Shown: positions 17,048 to 26,392 of the stretch, in pieces
How the letters are laid out: every line of letters starts with the position of its first letter
Position numbering within the stretch: position 1 is the stretch's first letter
Program-made: the position numbers and the translations under genes
Notes under the pieces: generated by a model
What the model was told of the DNA's origin: nothing
Seen by the model: only the letters and a program-made list of their open reading frames with translations
The model's database searches: none
NCBI RefSeq assembly: GCF_001187555.1
Contig: NZ_LFIJ01000001.1
Span: forward strand, 1,762,078 to 1,826,077
Direction: 5' to 3'
Source: Gilvimarinus polysaccharolyticus
Lineage (GTDB): Bacteria > Pseudomonadota > Gammaproteobacteria > Pseudomonadales > Cellvibrionaceae
Length of the DNA: 64,000 nucleotides

Positions 17048-19297
17048 ATGATTTTTGGTCGTAAAAATCGTAAACCTATTAGCATTCCAGCCAAACCCGT
17101 CAAGGAGTGGAAGTACGCCACCTGTAACTATTGCTCCACCGGCTGCTCCATCGAGCTAGGTGTTAGTGAAGAGGGTAAGGTTATCACCAGCCGCGGTCAT
17201 GCCGGCGCCGACGTCAACCGTGGGAAACTCTGCATTAAAGGCATACTCGAACACGACCTTTTTAACTCTCCTGGACGCGGCACCGTTCCACTGATGCGCG
17301 ATAAATCCCACCTGCCTTTTGCAGCGACAAGCTGGGATGCCGCATTGGATAAGACCGCTGAAAAGATCAAACAAATTCAAACCAAGTACGGTCGCGATAG
17401 CTTCGCCATTGTGTCAACCGGCCAGTTATTAACCGAAGAATTTTATGCTCTCGGTAAATTGGTACGAGGCCAAATAGGCACCAACAATTACGATGGAAAC
17501 ACTACGCTTTGCATGGCCTCTGCAGTATCGGGCTACAAGCGATCGTTCGGCTCAGACGGCCCACCGGGTTGCTATGAGGATTTCGAACACACCGGCTGCT
17601 TAATGGCTTTCGGATCGAATTTACCGGAACAACACCCGATTATTTACTGGCGCTTAAAAGAAGCGCGCGAAAAGCGTCACTTCCCATTAATTGTGGTAGA
17701 CCCACGCGTCACTATGCTGGCGCAATTTGCCGATATTCATCTACCGATTACACCCGGAACCGATACCGTGTTAATCAACGCAATGATGCACGTTATTTTC
17801 AAAGAGGGTTTAGCCGACGACGAATATATCGCCAAGCATACCCAAGGTATCGATGATTTACGCGAGCTTGTTAAGAGCAAATACGATCCCAAACAGGCAC
17901 AACATATTTGCGGCATCGACGAAGACCGCATCCGTCATGTGGCCCGAGTTTACGCAAAAGCCAGTAGCGCCATGAGCATTTGGACCATGGGGATTAATCA
18001 ATCTACCCACGGCTCAGACGGCGTGTCCAACATCAACAATTTGAATTTAATTACCGGAAACATCGGAATATTAGGTGGTACGAGTTTGTCGATTACCGGC
18101 CAATGCAACGCCATGGGAACGCGCGAGTGGTCGTCTTGTTCTGGGCTTCCCGGTTACCGTTACCTGGAAAAAGAGCAAGATCGTAAACACATCTCCAATT
18201 TCTGGGGGATTGACGAATCGTTTTTCCCACCTAAACGTGGCTTGGCGCAAACCGATATCTTTCCCGCCATCGAATCGGGACAAATTAAAGGCTTGTGGTT
18301 AGTAGCCACCAACCCCATGACCTCTATGCCCAATCAACCACGCATTCGTAAAGCGATGGAGATGTTGGATTTTTTAGTGGTGCAAGATATCTACGAGGAT
18401 GTAGAGACCAATAAGTATTCACACGTATTCCTACCCGCTGCAGTGTGGGCAGAAAAAGAAGGCTGTCATACCAATACTGAGCGTCGAGTAAATTTAACCC
18501 GTAACGTATTACCGGCGTACAAAGACTCAAAGCCCGACTTCTGGATATTCAAAGAAATGTCTAAACGTTTTGAAGACCGCAATAAACTGAACTTCCCGGA
18601 AACCGCTGAAGCGGCTTTTAATGAAATGCGCGAGTTGTCTAAAGGCGCAGGCCGAACACTCGACATATCGGGAATGACCTGGGATAAGATTGAAGCCGCA
18701 CGTGGTATTCAATGGCCCTACACAGAAGCCGATGCCGCCGCCGATGAAACACTCTTGGGCACCGTCATTGCCACTGACAATAAAACTCGCATGGAATTTA
18801 AGGGTAGTCAGCGCCTCTACGCCGATGGCGTATTTCAAACGCCATCGGGTCGCGCCAATTTAATTTGCGTCGATTTTGTTAATAACAACGAGTGTCCAGA
18901 TGACGACTACCCATTCTGGCTCAACTCAGGCCGTGTGGTAGAACATTTTCACACTCGAACCCGAACCGGAAAAATTGGCAACCTGAATAAATTCAGCCCA
19001 ACACCCTACATGGAGATGAACCCAGATGCGGCGGCTGAATTAGGTATCGAACACCAATCTTACGTACGCCTACTCAGCCGTCGCGGCGATGCTGTGGTGA
19101 TGGTACAGCTGACTCACCGTGTTGGGCGTGACATGCTATTTATTCCGTTTCATTTTCACGACTGCGTCAACCGCTTAACCCTCGGCTTGCTCGACCCCTA
19201 TTCACGTCAACCTGCATTTAAACAAAATGCGGTGAGAGTCGAAAAAGTCGATCAAAACGAGGCTGGCCGCCTAAACCTCGAGCGTCGAACCTTTTAA
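17048..19297 (+). CDS. Assimilatory nitrate reductase, molybdopterin catalytic subunit
   Basis: Reduces nitrate to nitrite. The 749 residues belong to the Mo-bisMGD family: N-terminal [4Fe-4S] motif with Cys26, Cys29, Cys33 and Cys62, then TTLCMASAVSGYKRSFG with Cys155, matching the Mo ligand of Nap/NarB/NasC enzymes, followed by GCYEDFEH and GSNLPEQHP. The C-terminal molybdopterin-dinucleotide domain begins near residue 625 (LNSGRVVEHFHTRTRTG). It is shorter than Klebsiella NasC and has no C-terminal BFD [2Fe-2S] domain, nor a Tat signal, so it stays in the cytoplasm. Electrons probably come from the Fe-S/membrane subunit encoded 61 bp downstream. AGGAAG lies just before the ATG. Confidence 0.9.
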   Translation: MIFGRKNRKPISIPAKPVKEWKYATCNYCSTGCSIELGVSEEGKVITSRGHAGADVNRGKLCIKGILEHDLFNSPGRGTVPLMRDKSHLPFAATSWDAALDKTAEKIKQIQTKYGRDSFAIVSTGQLLTEEFYALGKLVRGQIGTNNYDGNTTLCMASAVSGYKRSFGSDGPPGCYEDFEHTGCLMAFGSNLPEQHPIIYWRLKEAREKRHFPLIVVDPRVTMLAQFADIHLPITPGTDTVLINAMMHVIFKEGLADDEYIAKHTQGIDDLRELVKSKYDPKQAQHICGIDEDRIRHVARVYAKASSAMSIWTMGINQSTHGSDGVSNINNLNLITGNIGILGGTSLSITGQCNAMGTREWSSCSGLPGYRYLEKEQDRKHISNFWGIDESFFPPKRGLAQTDIFPAIESGQIKGLWLVATNPMTSMPNQPRIRKAMEMLDFLVVQDIYEDVETNKYSHVFLPAAVWAEKEGCHTNTERRVNLTRNVLPAYKDSKPDFWIFKEMSKRFEDRNKLNFPETAEAAFNEMRELSKGAGRTLDISGMTWDKIEAARGIQWPYTEADAAADETLLGTVIATDNKTRMEFKGSQRLYADGVFQTPSGRANLICVDFVNNNECPDDDYPFWLNSGRVVEHFHTRTRTGKIGNLNKFSPTPYMEMNPDAAAELGIEHQSYVRLLSRRGDAVVMVQLTHRVGRDMLFIPFHFHDCVNRLTLGLLDPYSRQPAFKQNAVRVEKVDQNEAGRLNLERRTF

Positions 19298-19358
19298 TTC
19301 GACCCACGAGAAAAGACCGAACCAACAGTACAATCTGAACCCAAGCTTAGGCACAGAT

Positions 19359-21368
19359 ATGTTAAAAGACAGAAAACAAAGTCAGATGGGAACATTGTCC
19401 GGCAGCGAACTTCCGGAAGACAATCAAACTCCAACCGAAGGCAATGAAAGCGCAGGAAGAGCGGGCACTATGATTTGGGAAATTCGCACTGAGGAGCAGC
19501 CCTACGCATACTTACCCGACAAAGAAATAGAAGAGTCGAACCGCTACGGGCAAAAAATCGATCTAATCGATTTAACCGAACATACATTACCCGTAGGCCG
19601 TTCACTCTATATCAATGAAAATCCAGCGGTGGGCACCAACCCTAACCGCAACAAACAGCACGGTTTTTATTTTACCGCCGACAACTGTATTGGTTGCCAT
19701 GCTTGTGAAGCAGCCTGTGCAGAAAAAAATGAAACTCCCGCGCATTTAGCCTTTCGCTCTGTGGGTTATGTGGAGGGAGGAAGCTTTCCCGACTATAAGC
19801 GTATGAACATCTCCATGGCTTGTAACCACTGCGATAACCCCGTATGTTTGAAAGGCTGCCCAACCCGCGCCTACACCAAACACGTAGAGTACGGTGCGGT
19901 ATTACAAGACCCCGAAACCTGCTTCGGTTGCGGCTACTGCACCTGGGTTTGCCCTTACAATGCGCCTCAGCTGGACCCTGTGAAAGGTCAAGTCTCTAAG
20001 TGCAACATGTGTGTAGATCGCCTCGAGGTAGGTTTAAAGCCGTCCTGTGTTTCCGCCTGTGTTGGCAATGCCTTGGATTTCGGCGTTATTGAAAACGTAC
20101 CCGACAACCGCGAGCAAGCACTCACCGACATCCCCGGTTTTCCCAGCTCGGAAATTACTCATCCGAACGTGCGCTTCCAACAGATTAATCAGCTACCCGA
20201 TGAAATGAAACGCACAGATTCTATGCCGCTGAAATATCACAAAGATGAGAATGGGCGCTACAAGCCTGCCATCGATCAGAAAGTGGGCAAAACCAAACAC
20301 TGGAACTTGGCGCGCTTAAGTTCGCGAGAAAACCCTTTAGTGCTATTTACCTTGTGCGCACAGGCATCTATTGGCGCCTTCGCCTTAAGCTTTTTAGCTG
20401 CGCAAGCCAGTATTAATCCATTCGTCACCTTTCAGCAATCAGCCCTGTACGCACCACTGGCGATTCTGAGCTTTTTATTGGTGGGCTTTGGTTTATTTAT
20501 GTCAACGATGCACTTGGGCAAACCGCACCGCTTTTATCGAGGCTTTAATAATTTGCGCCATTCACCTGTGTGCCGAGAAGGTTTAGGTATCGCCTTATAC
20601 ATGGCCGGTTTAGGTTTTCACATTCTATTTAGCCTGCCTGCTAACAGCCTGTTCCAAAGCCTTTACACAGGGCTCTTGGGGGCCGATATTAGCGCCCTAA
20701 TCACACCAACACATGCGCAAAGCTGGGCCACAGGTTTTGGTTATTTTGCCATTCCCGCAAGCCTTGTAGGCCTCTACTACATGAACCGTTGTTACCGTAT
20801 CGAAGCGCGCCCGTTCTGGAATCACTGGCAAGTGGGCAGTGCGTTCTTCGGCAACATGCTGTCGTTAGGCGGTTTAGTGGCAGGTGTGGTTATGGTACCC
20901 ACCCTCGCCTTTAGCGGAGCGAATTATACTATTGCGCTGTTATTGTGTGGTGGCTTGATGGCGCTCGGATTACTGATTGAAGCCATCGGTCATGTTGCCC
21001 ACAGCAAAGCAATGAGCAGTGCCGAACACGAGGGTGGTGCGTCTTATTACATTCAATCCACCACTTTTGGCAAAACCTTTGTCGCACGCAATGTACTGCT
21101 AGCACTCAATCTGTGCTTAGTCATCGGCCTGTTAATCGCTTTGGCGATCTGGCGTCTGGACAACATTTATGCACTAGTCGGCTGGTGCTTTGCGGGGGGC
21201 TTATTGGTTGCCACCTCTCTAGTGGGACGCGCCTTGTTTTATGTGCTGGTAATACCTACCACCATGCCTGGAGCCTTCTTTTGGAAAAACAAAGGCTTCG
21301 AAGAACACGCGCGCGACATAGGCTTAGCCAACATGCCTCAAGTGGGCGTTGCGCCGTTGCGGCATTAA
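19359..21368 (+). CDS. Fused DmsB-like ferredoxin and DmsC-like membrane anchor
   Basis: Predicted electron-transfer partner of the upstream nitrate reductase. Of 669 residues, ~100-250 form a four-cluster ferredoxin with Cys groups CIGCHACEAAC, CNHCDNPVCLKGCP, CFGCGYCTWVCP and CNMCVDR...CVSAC. Residues ~330-650 hold about eight membrane helices of the DmsC/YnfH type (STMHLGKPHRFYRGFNNL and SPVCREGLGIALYMAG). The first ~95 residues are hydrophilic and unassigned, with MIWEIRTEEQPYAYLPD. In DMSO reductase these are two proteins; here they are one chain. No Tat signal precedes the ferredoxin, so it should face the cytoplasm and pass electrons from quinol. Interpretation as quinol-linked assimilatory reductase is inference. 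Confidence 0.88.
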   Translation: MLKDRKQSQMGTLSGSELPEDNQTPTEGNESAGRAGTMIWEIRTEEQPYAYLPDKEIEESNRYGQKIDLIDLTEHTLPVGRSLYINENPAVGTNPNRNKQHGFYFTADNCIGCHACEAACAEKNETPAHLAFRSVGYVEGGSFPDYKRMNISMACNHCDNPVCLKGCPTRAYTKHVEYGAVLQDPETCFGCGYCTWVCPYNAPQLDPVKGQVSKCNMCVDRLEVGLKPSCVSACVGNALDFGVIENVPDNREQALTDIPGFPSSEITHPNVRFQQINQLPDEMKRTDSMPLKYHKDENGRYKPAIDQKVGKTKHWNLARLSSRENPLVLFTLCAQASIGAFALSFLAAQASINPFVTFQQSALYAPLAILSFLLVGFGLFMSTMHLGKPHRFYRGFNNLRHSPVCREGLGIALYMAGLGFHILFSLPANSLFQSLYTGLLGADISALITPTHAQSWATGFGYFAIPASLVGLYYMNRCYRIEARPFWNHWQVGSAFFGNMLSLGGLVAGVVMVPTLAFSGANYTIALLLCGGLMALGLLIEAIGHVAHSKAMSSAEHEGGASYYIQSTTFGKTFVARNVLLALNLCLVIGLLIALAIWRLDNIYALVGWCFAGGLLVATSLVGRALFYVLVIPTTMPGAFFWKNKGFEEHARDIGLANMPQVGVAPLRH

Positions 21369-21478
21369 GGGCCGCATTCCGTGCGCAGGAGAATCAGTTC
21401 ACAGATATAGAAAGCCTACTGGCTTGTTCTGTGAGCCGTTAACTTCAACCTGAACTTACAATCAAACTGAGAACCCCA

Positions 21479-21871
21479 ATGGATCTAGAATCACTGATCG
21501 GAAAGACTTGCCTCATCGGCCTCTCCTACTTCGAAACTGATGGCTCGTTGCTCAAGCAGTCGCAGTGCTGTGGGCGTGTAATTCAAGTTGACAAAGAACT
21601 GGGGATTACTGTGCAACTGCAGCATTCAGACTCAAAAGTACAGCAGGCTGATTTTATTCTTCCACCTAATTTGTCCGCTTGGTTTAACGCGCCTGCGGGC
21701 CGTTTTAGCCATGCGCCCAGTGGCGTCGATATCGAAAATCCCGATTACTTAGTAACCTGGGATATACACCGCACTCAAGAAGAGCGCACTGATGGCCAGC
21801 ATGAATGGTGGGATTGGGTACCTAATATGCAAACACCAAGCGCCGGCCAAGACACGGCTAAAACCCATTGA
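21479..21871 (+). CDS. Small conserved protein of the nitrate cluster, function unknown
   Basis: A 130-residue soluble protein without signal or membrane segment, 110 bp after the membrane-anchor gene on the same strand. It begins MDLESLIGKTCLIGLSYF; the middle (CCGRVIQVDKELGITVQ) looks like a small beta-barrel fold. It ends with a charged, aromatic part (ENPDYLVTWDIHRTQEE and HEWWDWVPN). I do not recognise a named family. Position and orientation suggest it is the last gene of the nitrate reductase operon, perhaps an accessory or maturation factor; that is inference only. Confidence 0.75.
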   Translation: MDLESLIGKTCLIGLSYFETDGSLLKQSQCCGRVIQVDKELGITVQLQHSDSKVQQADFILPPNLSAWFNAPAGRFSHAPSGVDIENPDYLVTWDIHRTQEERTDGQHEWWDWVPNMQTPSAGQDTAKTH

Positions 21872-21908
21872 GTAAAACTAAACTGACCGTTGCGCTTATT
21901 GCAGGGGT

Positions 21909-22021
21909 AAAACTAGAACGACATTATCGCCATGGCGCAAGCCAGCAAAGGCGACGATCTTATGGCTACCGCATCGAGTTTATTCAGCTGGTACGCAAAG
22001 CAAAAATGGCTAAAGAGTGTA
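21909..22021 (+). pseudogene. Broken duplicate of the YfbK-like gene 3' end
   Basis: The stretch 21920-22021 repeats 92-194 in the same orientation, with by eye six substitutions and two one-base deletions (a T lost in GATCTTTATGG, another before the old stop). The deletion shifts the frame, so the conserved tail IEFIQLVRKAKMAKE is read in a different frame from the start of the copy. No upstream part of the gene is present. It marks one end of a block bounded by direct repeats. A TTG-started frame over it (21868-22080) is not a real gene. Confidence 0.85.
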
Positions 22022-22278
22022 ACCCATCTAAGATTATGCATGCTGCTTACTCGAAATCTAATCGCGAACAAGCAGCATAATACTAAGCAAGAAACAACAT
22101 AAAACAGACAAGCCTATAAGAATCTGCGGTTCAGATTATTTAATACACTGATCGATTGGGGCGTTATGCCCAAAATCTAACTAAAACCTCTATCAATAAC
22201 TACCTTCTTAGAAAAAATTCTTCTCTCACATCTATTATTAAATAAATATGTCGCCGGACGCATCTAGTATTAGCTGGT

Positions 22279-23298
22279 CTAAGAGCCACTTTGAACCCTG
22301 CGTGAATGAAGTTCCGGCACATACTTTTGTATGGTCTCAGGCAATCTAGTAATGATTGCTGCACGCACCTCTTGCCAATAAACGGATAAGATCAAAAGTC
22401 CACTACCAATCAGCATTCCGGTTAAGGCAAAACTATAATTTAAGCCGCCAATCTCTCTTAATATGTTTGATATTGCAAACACAACATAGACAAGCGATGA
22501 AACCATAAAGGCACGGCGATCGACAGTAATTGACAACAGTGTCATTAGTGCATAAAGAATAATGACAAGAAGCATTCCGAAGACTGATTCACTACCATCA
22601 AAAATACCTAAACTTGAAAATACTGGATGAATAATAAGAGGCGCCGCAAGAAGATGAAGCCAAAATGCCACATCTGATTTATTGGTTGTACGCGCCCGGT
22701 CAGATGAATCCCAATGCATAGCAAAGACAAATGTTACCACTCCACATATGAACAATATTGGCAGTAAATAAGTCTTCCCGTCAGGGTGTATAGTTAGCTC
22801 CACTGAGGCGGCTAAACTCACTATTGCCGCGGTCCCAGCAGCAATAGTGATAGGCACACCAAATCGCCGCCAATGAAGATAAGCTGACACCGATGCCGCA
22901 GCTGCAGCCATCACAAAAGATATCTCTGACCCATCATCGTATAAATCAAGAAAAAAAACAAAAACACCACCAACAAATGCTAACAACAAAGAAATAGAAG
23001 GTAATGCCATCTTTCTTTTTAAGGTAAAAAATTCGGACAAGCACCAAGACAAAACAAAGAACGCAAAGATACCAAAGCTATCATTAACACTTCGTGCCAC
23101 CCACAACGTAGAAAACAGCAACAATCCGCATGCAATAACCACAAAAATATCATTAAAACTATTTATTAGCCTAAAATTCTCTTCATCGACAAATCGTGTT
23201 TTTTTATGATTTTCTAATCTTAGTCTAAACTCACTAACAGACTCTTTAGAAAATATTCCTTGATCTATCGCAAAGTTAAGATCCTCGTTGGTATACAT
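22279..23298 (-). CDS. Multi-pass membrane protein (DUF2157/DUF4401-like), function unknown
   Basis: A predicted inner-membrane protein of 339 residues. After a soluble ~60-residue N-terminus (TNEDLNFAIDQGIFSKESV), ten or more hydrophobic helices follow, for example DIFVVIACGLLLFSTLWV and GMLLVIILYALMTLL. The start at 23298 has AAGGAT 8 nt upstream; a frame open to 23328 lacks one. The head-plus-multihelix plan resembles DUF2157/DUF4401 membrane proteins, but I cannot confirm this. No operon partner is clear; the next gene on the same strand starts 143 bp upstream. Confidence 0.75.
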   Translation of the reverse strand: MYTNEDLNFAIDQGIFSKESVSEFRLRLENHKKTRFVDEENFRLINSFNDIFVVIACGLLLFSTLWVARSVNDSFGIFAFFVLSWCLSEFFTLKRKMALPSISLLLAFVGGVFVFFLDLYDDGSEISFVMAAAAASVSAYLHWRRFGVPITIAAGTAAIVSLAASVELTIHPDGKTYLLPILFICGVVTFVFAMHWDSSDRARTTNKSDVAFWLHLLAAPLIIHPVFSSLGIFDGSESVFGMLLVIILYALMTLLSITVDRRAFMVSSLVYVVFAISNILREIGGLNYSFALTGMLIGSGLLILSVYWQEVRAAIITRLPETIQKYVPELHSRRVQSGS

Positions 23299-23440
23299 AA
23301 ACAATATCCTTATATCTAAAAAATACAATAACTATTTAATGAATCAACCAAGGTGATGGCTTTATATACAAGGTATATTCATCAATTAAATCAATGCTTT
23401 CGTAATATTTATTATCAAAGGCTATCACTTTAAATTACTT

Positions 23441-23989
23441 CTAAAAATTCGGCAGTGGCTTATGCATCCAGCACTGCAAAATATCATCTAACTCTTGCGC
23501 CAATGATTCGTTACTACACTTAATATGCTTTATTTTTTGTTCGCTAGGGTTATACCACTGTATTAGTATTGCCGTCACTACCGACAACACGCCCACCACC
23601 ACGGACTTTATCAAACCAAAATTCAGTATCGACATGATCGCCGTTAACGAGCCCAGGCCTAAAAAAACAAGCATAAATAGTGATGAGTACATATTGGTAC
23701 GCACAATCGGCTTTAAGCACTCTAAGCTATGCCGGCTATCGATGGATGAAAACCTACACCAGAAATCCTCCAATTGCTTTTTGTTGTAAAAAATAAGGCA
23801 AACCATACCCAGTTCACACAGAAAAAACACTTGAAAGGATATGTTTTTAAGATAAGAAAGGAATTCTGACTCTTCACCTGTGGCAGAAACATAGATATAC
23901 CCAGCATAAATCACGACAACCATGATTATGGAGAATGGTACGACTATAGGGGTTTTAAATACTCTTTTAGCGGGGATATTCGATTGCAT
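23441..23989 (-). CDS. Small membrane protein, function unknown
   Basis: 182 residues with four predicted membrane helices (IVVPFSIIMVVVIYAGYIYV; ISFQVFFLCELGMVCLIFY; SLFMLVFLGLGSLTAIMSIL; IKSVVVGVLSVVTAILIQWY) and a soluble tail ending near ELDDILQCWMHKPLPNF. GGAAG 8 nt before the ATG at 23989 favours it over an ATG five codons earlier. No family was recognised. AT-rich relative to the nitrate and efflux genes. Confidence 0.65.
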   Translation of the reverse strand: MQSNIPAKRVFKTPIVVPFSIIMVVVIYAGYIYVSATGEESEFLSYLKNISFQVFFLCELGMVCLIFYNKKQLEDFWCRFSSIDSRHSLECLKPIVRTNMYSSLFMLVFLGLGSLTAIMSILNFGLIKSVVVGVLSVVTAILIQWYNPSEQKIKHIKCSNESLAQELDDILQCWMHKPLPNF

Positions 23990-24214
23990 ATACGAATCTT
24001 CCATTGATACATCGTAAATTTTTAAGTTATAACATTGATACTAATGTCTGATATTTAACCGACTTACGCCCATTAATCACTCTGATCGCCAGCCAGTTAG
24101 ACACCTATCAGAGCAACTGAGTCGTTCAGGGCTGCCCAGCTACGGCTCAGCCGCCCTCACCTGACGGCTTGATATGAACTATAAGATAGCTCGCAGTAAT
24201 AATACAGGGTTCAC

Positions 24215-26071
24215 TCAGCGCTGCAAAACTATTGGTATTAAAGCCCCGGCAACCTCACGACTAACGGTAAACTCTTGCGACTGCACAGTGCCATCGAGCT
24301 TATAACTTAAGCGGTAGCGGCCATAAAATCCTTGTAAATTCACCTTACCCGCAGTATCACTAGTACGCTGCTCGTGGGTATGCCAAGTATGCTTTAGCAG
24401 CTTTTGCTGCGCTAAAGCATTGGGTTTAGGCTCGCCTTGGGCATCAATTAACGCCCCCAAGGGCTGCCACATCTGCGGCTGATAAAAGCCCCAACGAGTA
24501 ATACCCACAGTGGCCGGATGAGCAAATACAGCCGTATAAAAATCACGGTCATACTGAGCCTGGCCGGCTTTATCTCGGGTGTTTAAATCGTATTCTGTAA
24601 TGCGCAACGGCAAACCAAACTCAGCAAATCGATCGAGAATTGGCCAGAGCTTCTCTGGTGGCGTTACCAGCGAGCTAAAATGCCCCTGCAAGCCTATACC
24701 GTGGATCGGTGCACCTAAAGCTTGCAGCTTTTTAATGGTTTGATAGTAATGATCTTGCTGATTCTGATTAGCCCCGCCATCGGTTAAAATCGAGTTTTCA
24801 TTAATATACAGCAGCGCCTCTGGGTATTGCGCGTGCACCCGCTTATACCAATCAGCCACGGTCTCCAACCCGACAATATCAGTCCAATCTTGTTCGTGGC
24901 GCAGCTCGTTAATCACGTCCAGCTCTTTAATGCCGTAACGCTTTAAAAATGGAATCACCTCATCGATATGTTTATTTACACGGGCAATAAAGGCGGCACG
25001 GTCATCTTTTAATACCAGCAACTCTTGCGGGCTAAAACTAAACCCCGGATACAGTAAAACGTGGCCACGGGTGGGTATATTATTGCGCTGAAAATAGCTC
25101 GCCATAGCCTCGTACTCGGCGCGTCGCTCACTGTTTGCCCACCCCCAATCGGCCCAATAAATAGGGGTTGTCGCGACATTAAAATACTCTTTCAGCCACT
25201 CTCTATAGCGCTCGGCCTCGTCTGTTTTTTGTATCAATAATGAACTGATAAAAGTGCCAAACTGGTAATCGTGATCTAGTTGTTCGATTGTCACGTCGTG
25301 TCCTGCAAACGGTGCTCCATTGGCCGTTAATAGCTGTAGAGTTACACTCGCAGTGCGATTTTTTTCGATCATTTTTTTAGCAGTTTCACGCCACAGGGCA
25401 TTTTTATCCATTCCATCATAAGATAGTGACGTGGCTGGCAGCTGCTCGGTCACCGTGTCAGACGCTAAACGCAGCACCGTCACACCAGCAACATCTAAGG
25501 TTTGCTCCCCTAACGCCAGATGCAGACTTAAACCCAAATTTCCAACGGGGTAATCTGCCTCTGCCTGTCCAAGAGCAATCACTTGACGCCAGTGCTCAGT
25601 AACATTAGTACTCACATCTGCTATTGAGTGCCACGTGGGCTGATTACGCTCTAGATAACCGGACACCTTTGCTTTACCACTGCCGGGGGCCGCTCGTAAA
25701 TACAAACTTGCCAGCACCCAATCGCCCTTTTTTACTGGCTGAGTATTTTTACCCGTCTGCAGCGTCACGTCCCAAGAGTTGACCGCCCCCTGTTTCGTCT
25801 TAATACGTAAAAAACGTGAAAACAGCGGGTGATCGATAGCAAGCCATTTATTCGCCTGTAAAGCATCAGTGCCAGAGACAAGCATACCCAGCTGTTCAGC
25901 CTTACCAAGAGAATCTCCACCATAAATAACCTTGGGGTCGGCGCTTGAGGGTAATTGCCCAAGTAATTCGCTTAAATACGGCGGGGCTTGATTTGCAAAG
26001 ACAGGCGTTATGACCGCAAGCATGCTAAGTAAAAAACACCGATACGCAAAGACAAGATAATGTGATTTCAT
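24215..26071 (-). CDS. Secreted GH10-family xylanase-like protein
   Basis: 618 residues with a Sec signal peptide (residues 1-27, cut near VFA-NQ). Residues ~30-205 look like a carbohydrate-binding type beta domain. Residues ~270-570 form a divergent GH10 barrel: PTRGHVLLYPG replaces the usual GHTLVWH, the predicted acid/base Glu is in LDVINELRHEQDW, and the nucleophile Glu is in LPLRITEYDLNTR. GIGLQGHFSS and GITRWGFYQPQMWQP are also GH10-like. It probably acts outside the cell on xylan or a related glycan. GGGAG 9 nt upstream supports the start. Divergent from the CotH lipoprotein gene. Confidence 0.85.
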   Translation of the reverse strand: MKSHYLVFAYRCFLLSMLAVITPVFANQAPPYLSELLGQLPSSADPKVIYGGDSLGKAEQLGMLVSGTDALQANKWLAIDHPLFSRFLRIKTKQGAVNSWDVTLQTGKNTQPVKKGDWVLASLYLRAAPGSGKAKVSGYLERNQPTWHSIADVSTNVTEHWRQVIALGQAEADYPVGNLGLSLHLALGEQTLDVAGVTVLRLASDTVTEQLPATSLSYDGMDKNALWRETAKKMIEKNRTASVTLQLLTANGAPFAGHDVTIEQLDHDYQFGTFISSLLIQKTDEAERYREWLKEYFNVATTPIYWADWGWANSERRAEYEAMASYFQRNNIPTRGHVLLYPGFSFSPQELLVLKDDRAAFIARVNKHIDEVIPFLKRYGIKELDVINELRHEQDWTDIVGLETVADWYKRVHAQYPEALLYINENSILTDGGANQNQQDHYYQTIKKLQALGAPIHGIGLQGHFSSLVTPPEKLWPILDRFAEFGLPLRITEYDLNTRDKAGQAQYDRDFYTAVFAHPATVGITRWGFYQPQMWQPLGALIDAQGEPKPNALAQQKLLKHTWHTHEQRTSDTAGKVNLQGFYGRYRLSYKLDGTVQSQEFTVSREVAGALIPIVLQR

Positions 26072-26392
26072 GATTGCAAACTCCCGTAATATTTTTATTC
26101 ATTAGATTTAGCAAACCGCTTACAGCACCTTAAAGCTACGCCCGACTATATCAAGTTATGTAATACGGTTTAAAATCGTAACCTGATTAATCGCACTCTA
26201 GTTAATGGCTGCCTCTAATCTTCGTCAACTAGCATTACCCGATAGCCAAGCCGACAGTCTCAAATACAGAAAATCCATACTTTCCCCATCATAACTGCAC
26301 ACTTTACACACATTTGAGGTTTACATTTCTTATGTGTGTATCAAATCGATCGCGTCTGATTTGGTATTTTCGATAATACAGCGAGATACCCT
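26072..26392. other. Divergent intergenic region between GH10 and CotH genes
   Basis: 320 bp of AT-rich sequence that should hold both promoters. I see no strong palindrome or repeat in it, apart from a loosely symmetric ACACATTTGAGG...TTATGTGTGT stretch near 26307-26341. Confidence 0.3.

Noticed and set aside
21868-22080. TTG-started 70-codon frame after the nitrate operon
   Set aside because: It is read across the frameshifted duplicate of the YfbK-like gene end; the conserved tail appears only because of the shift.
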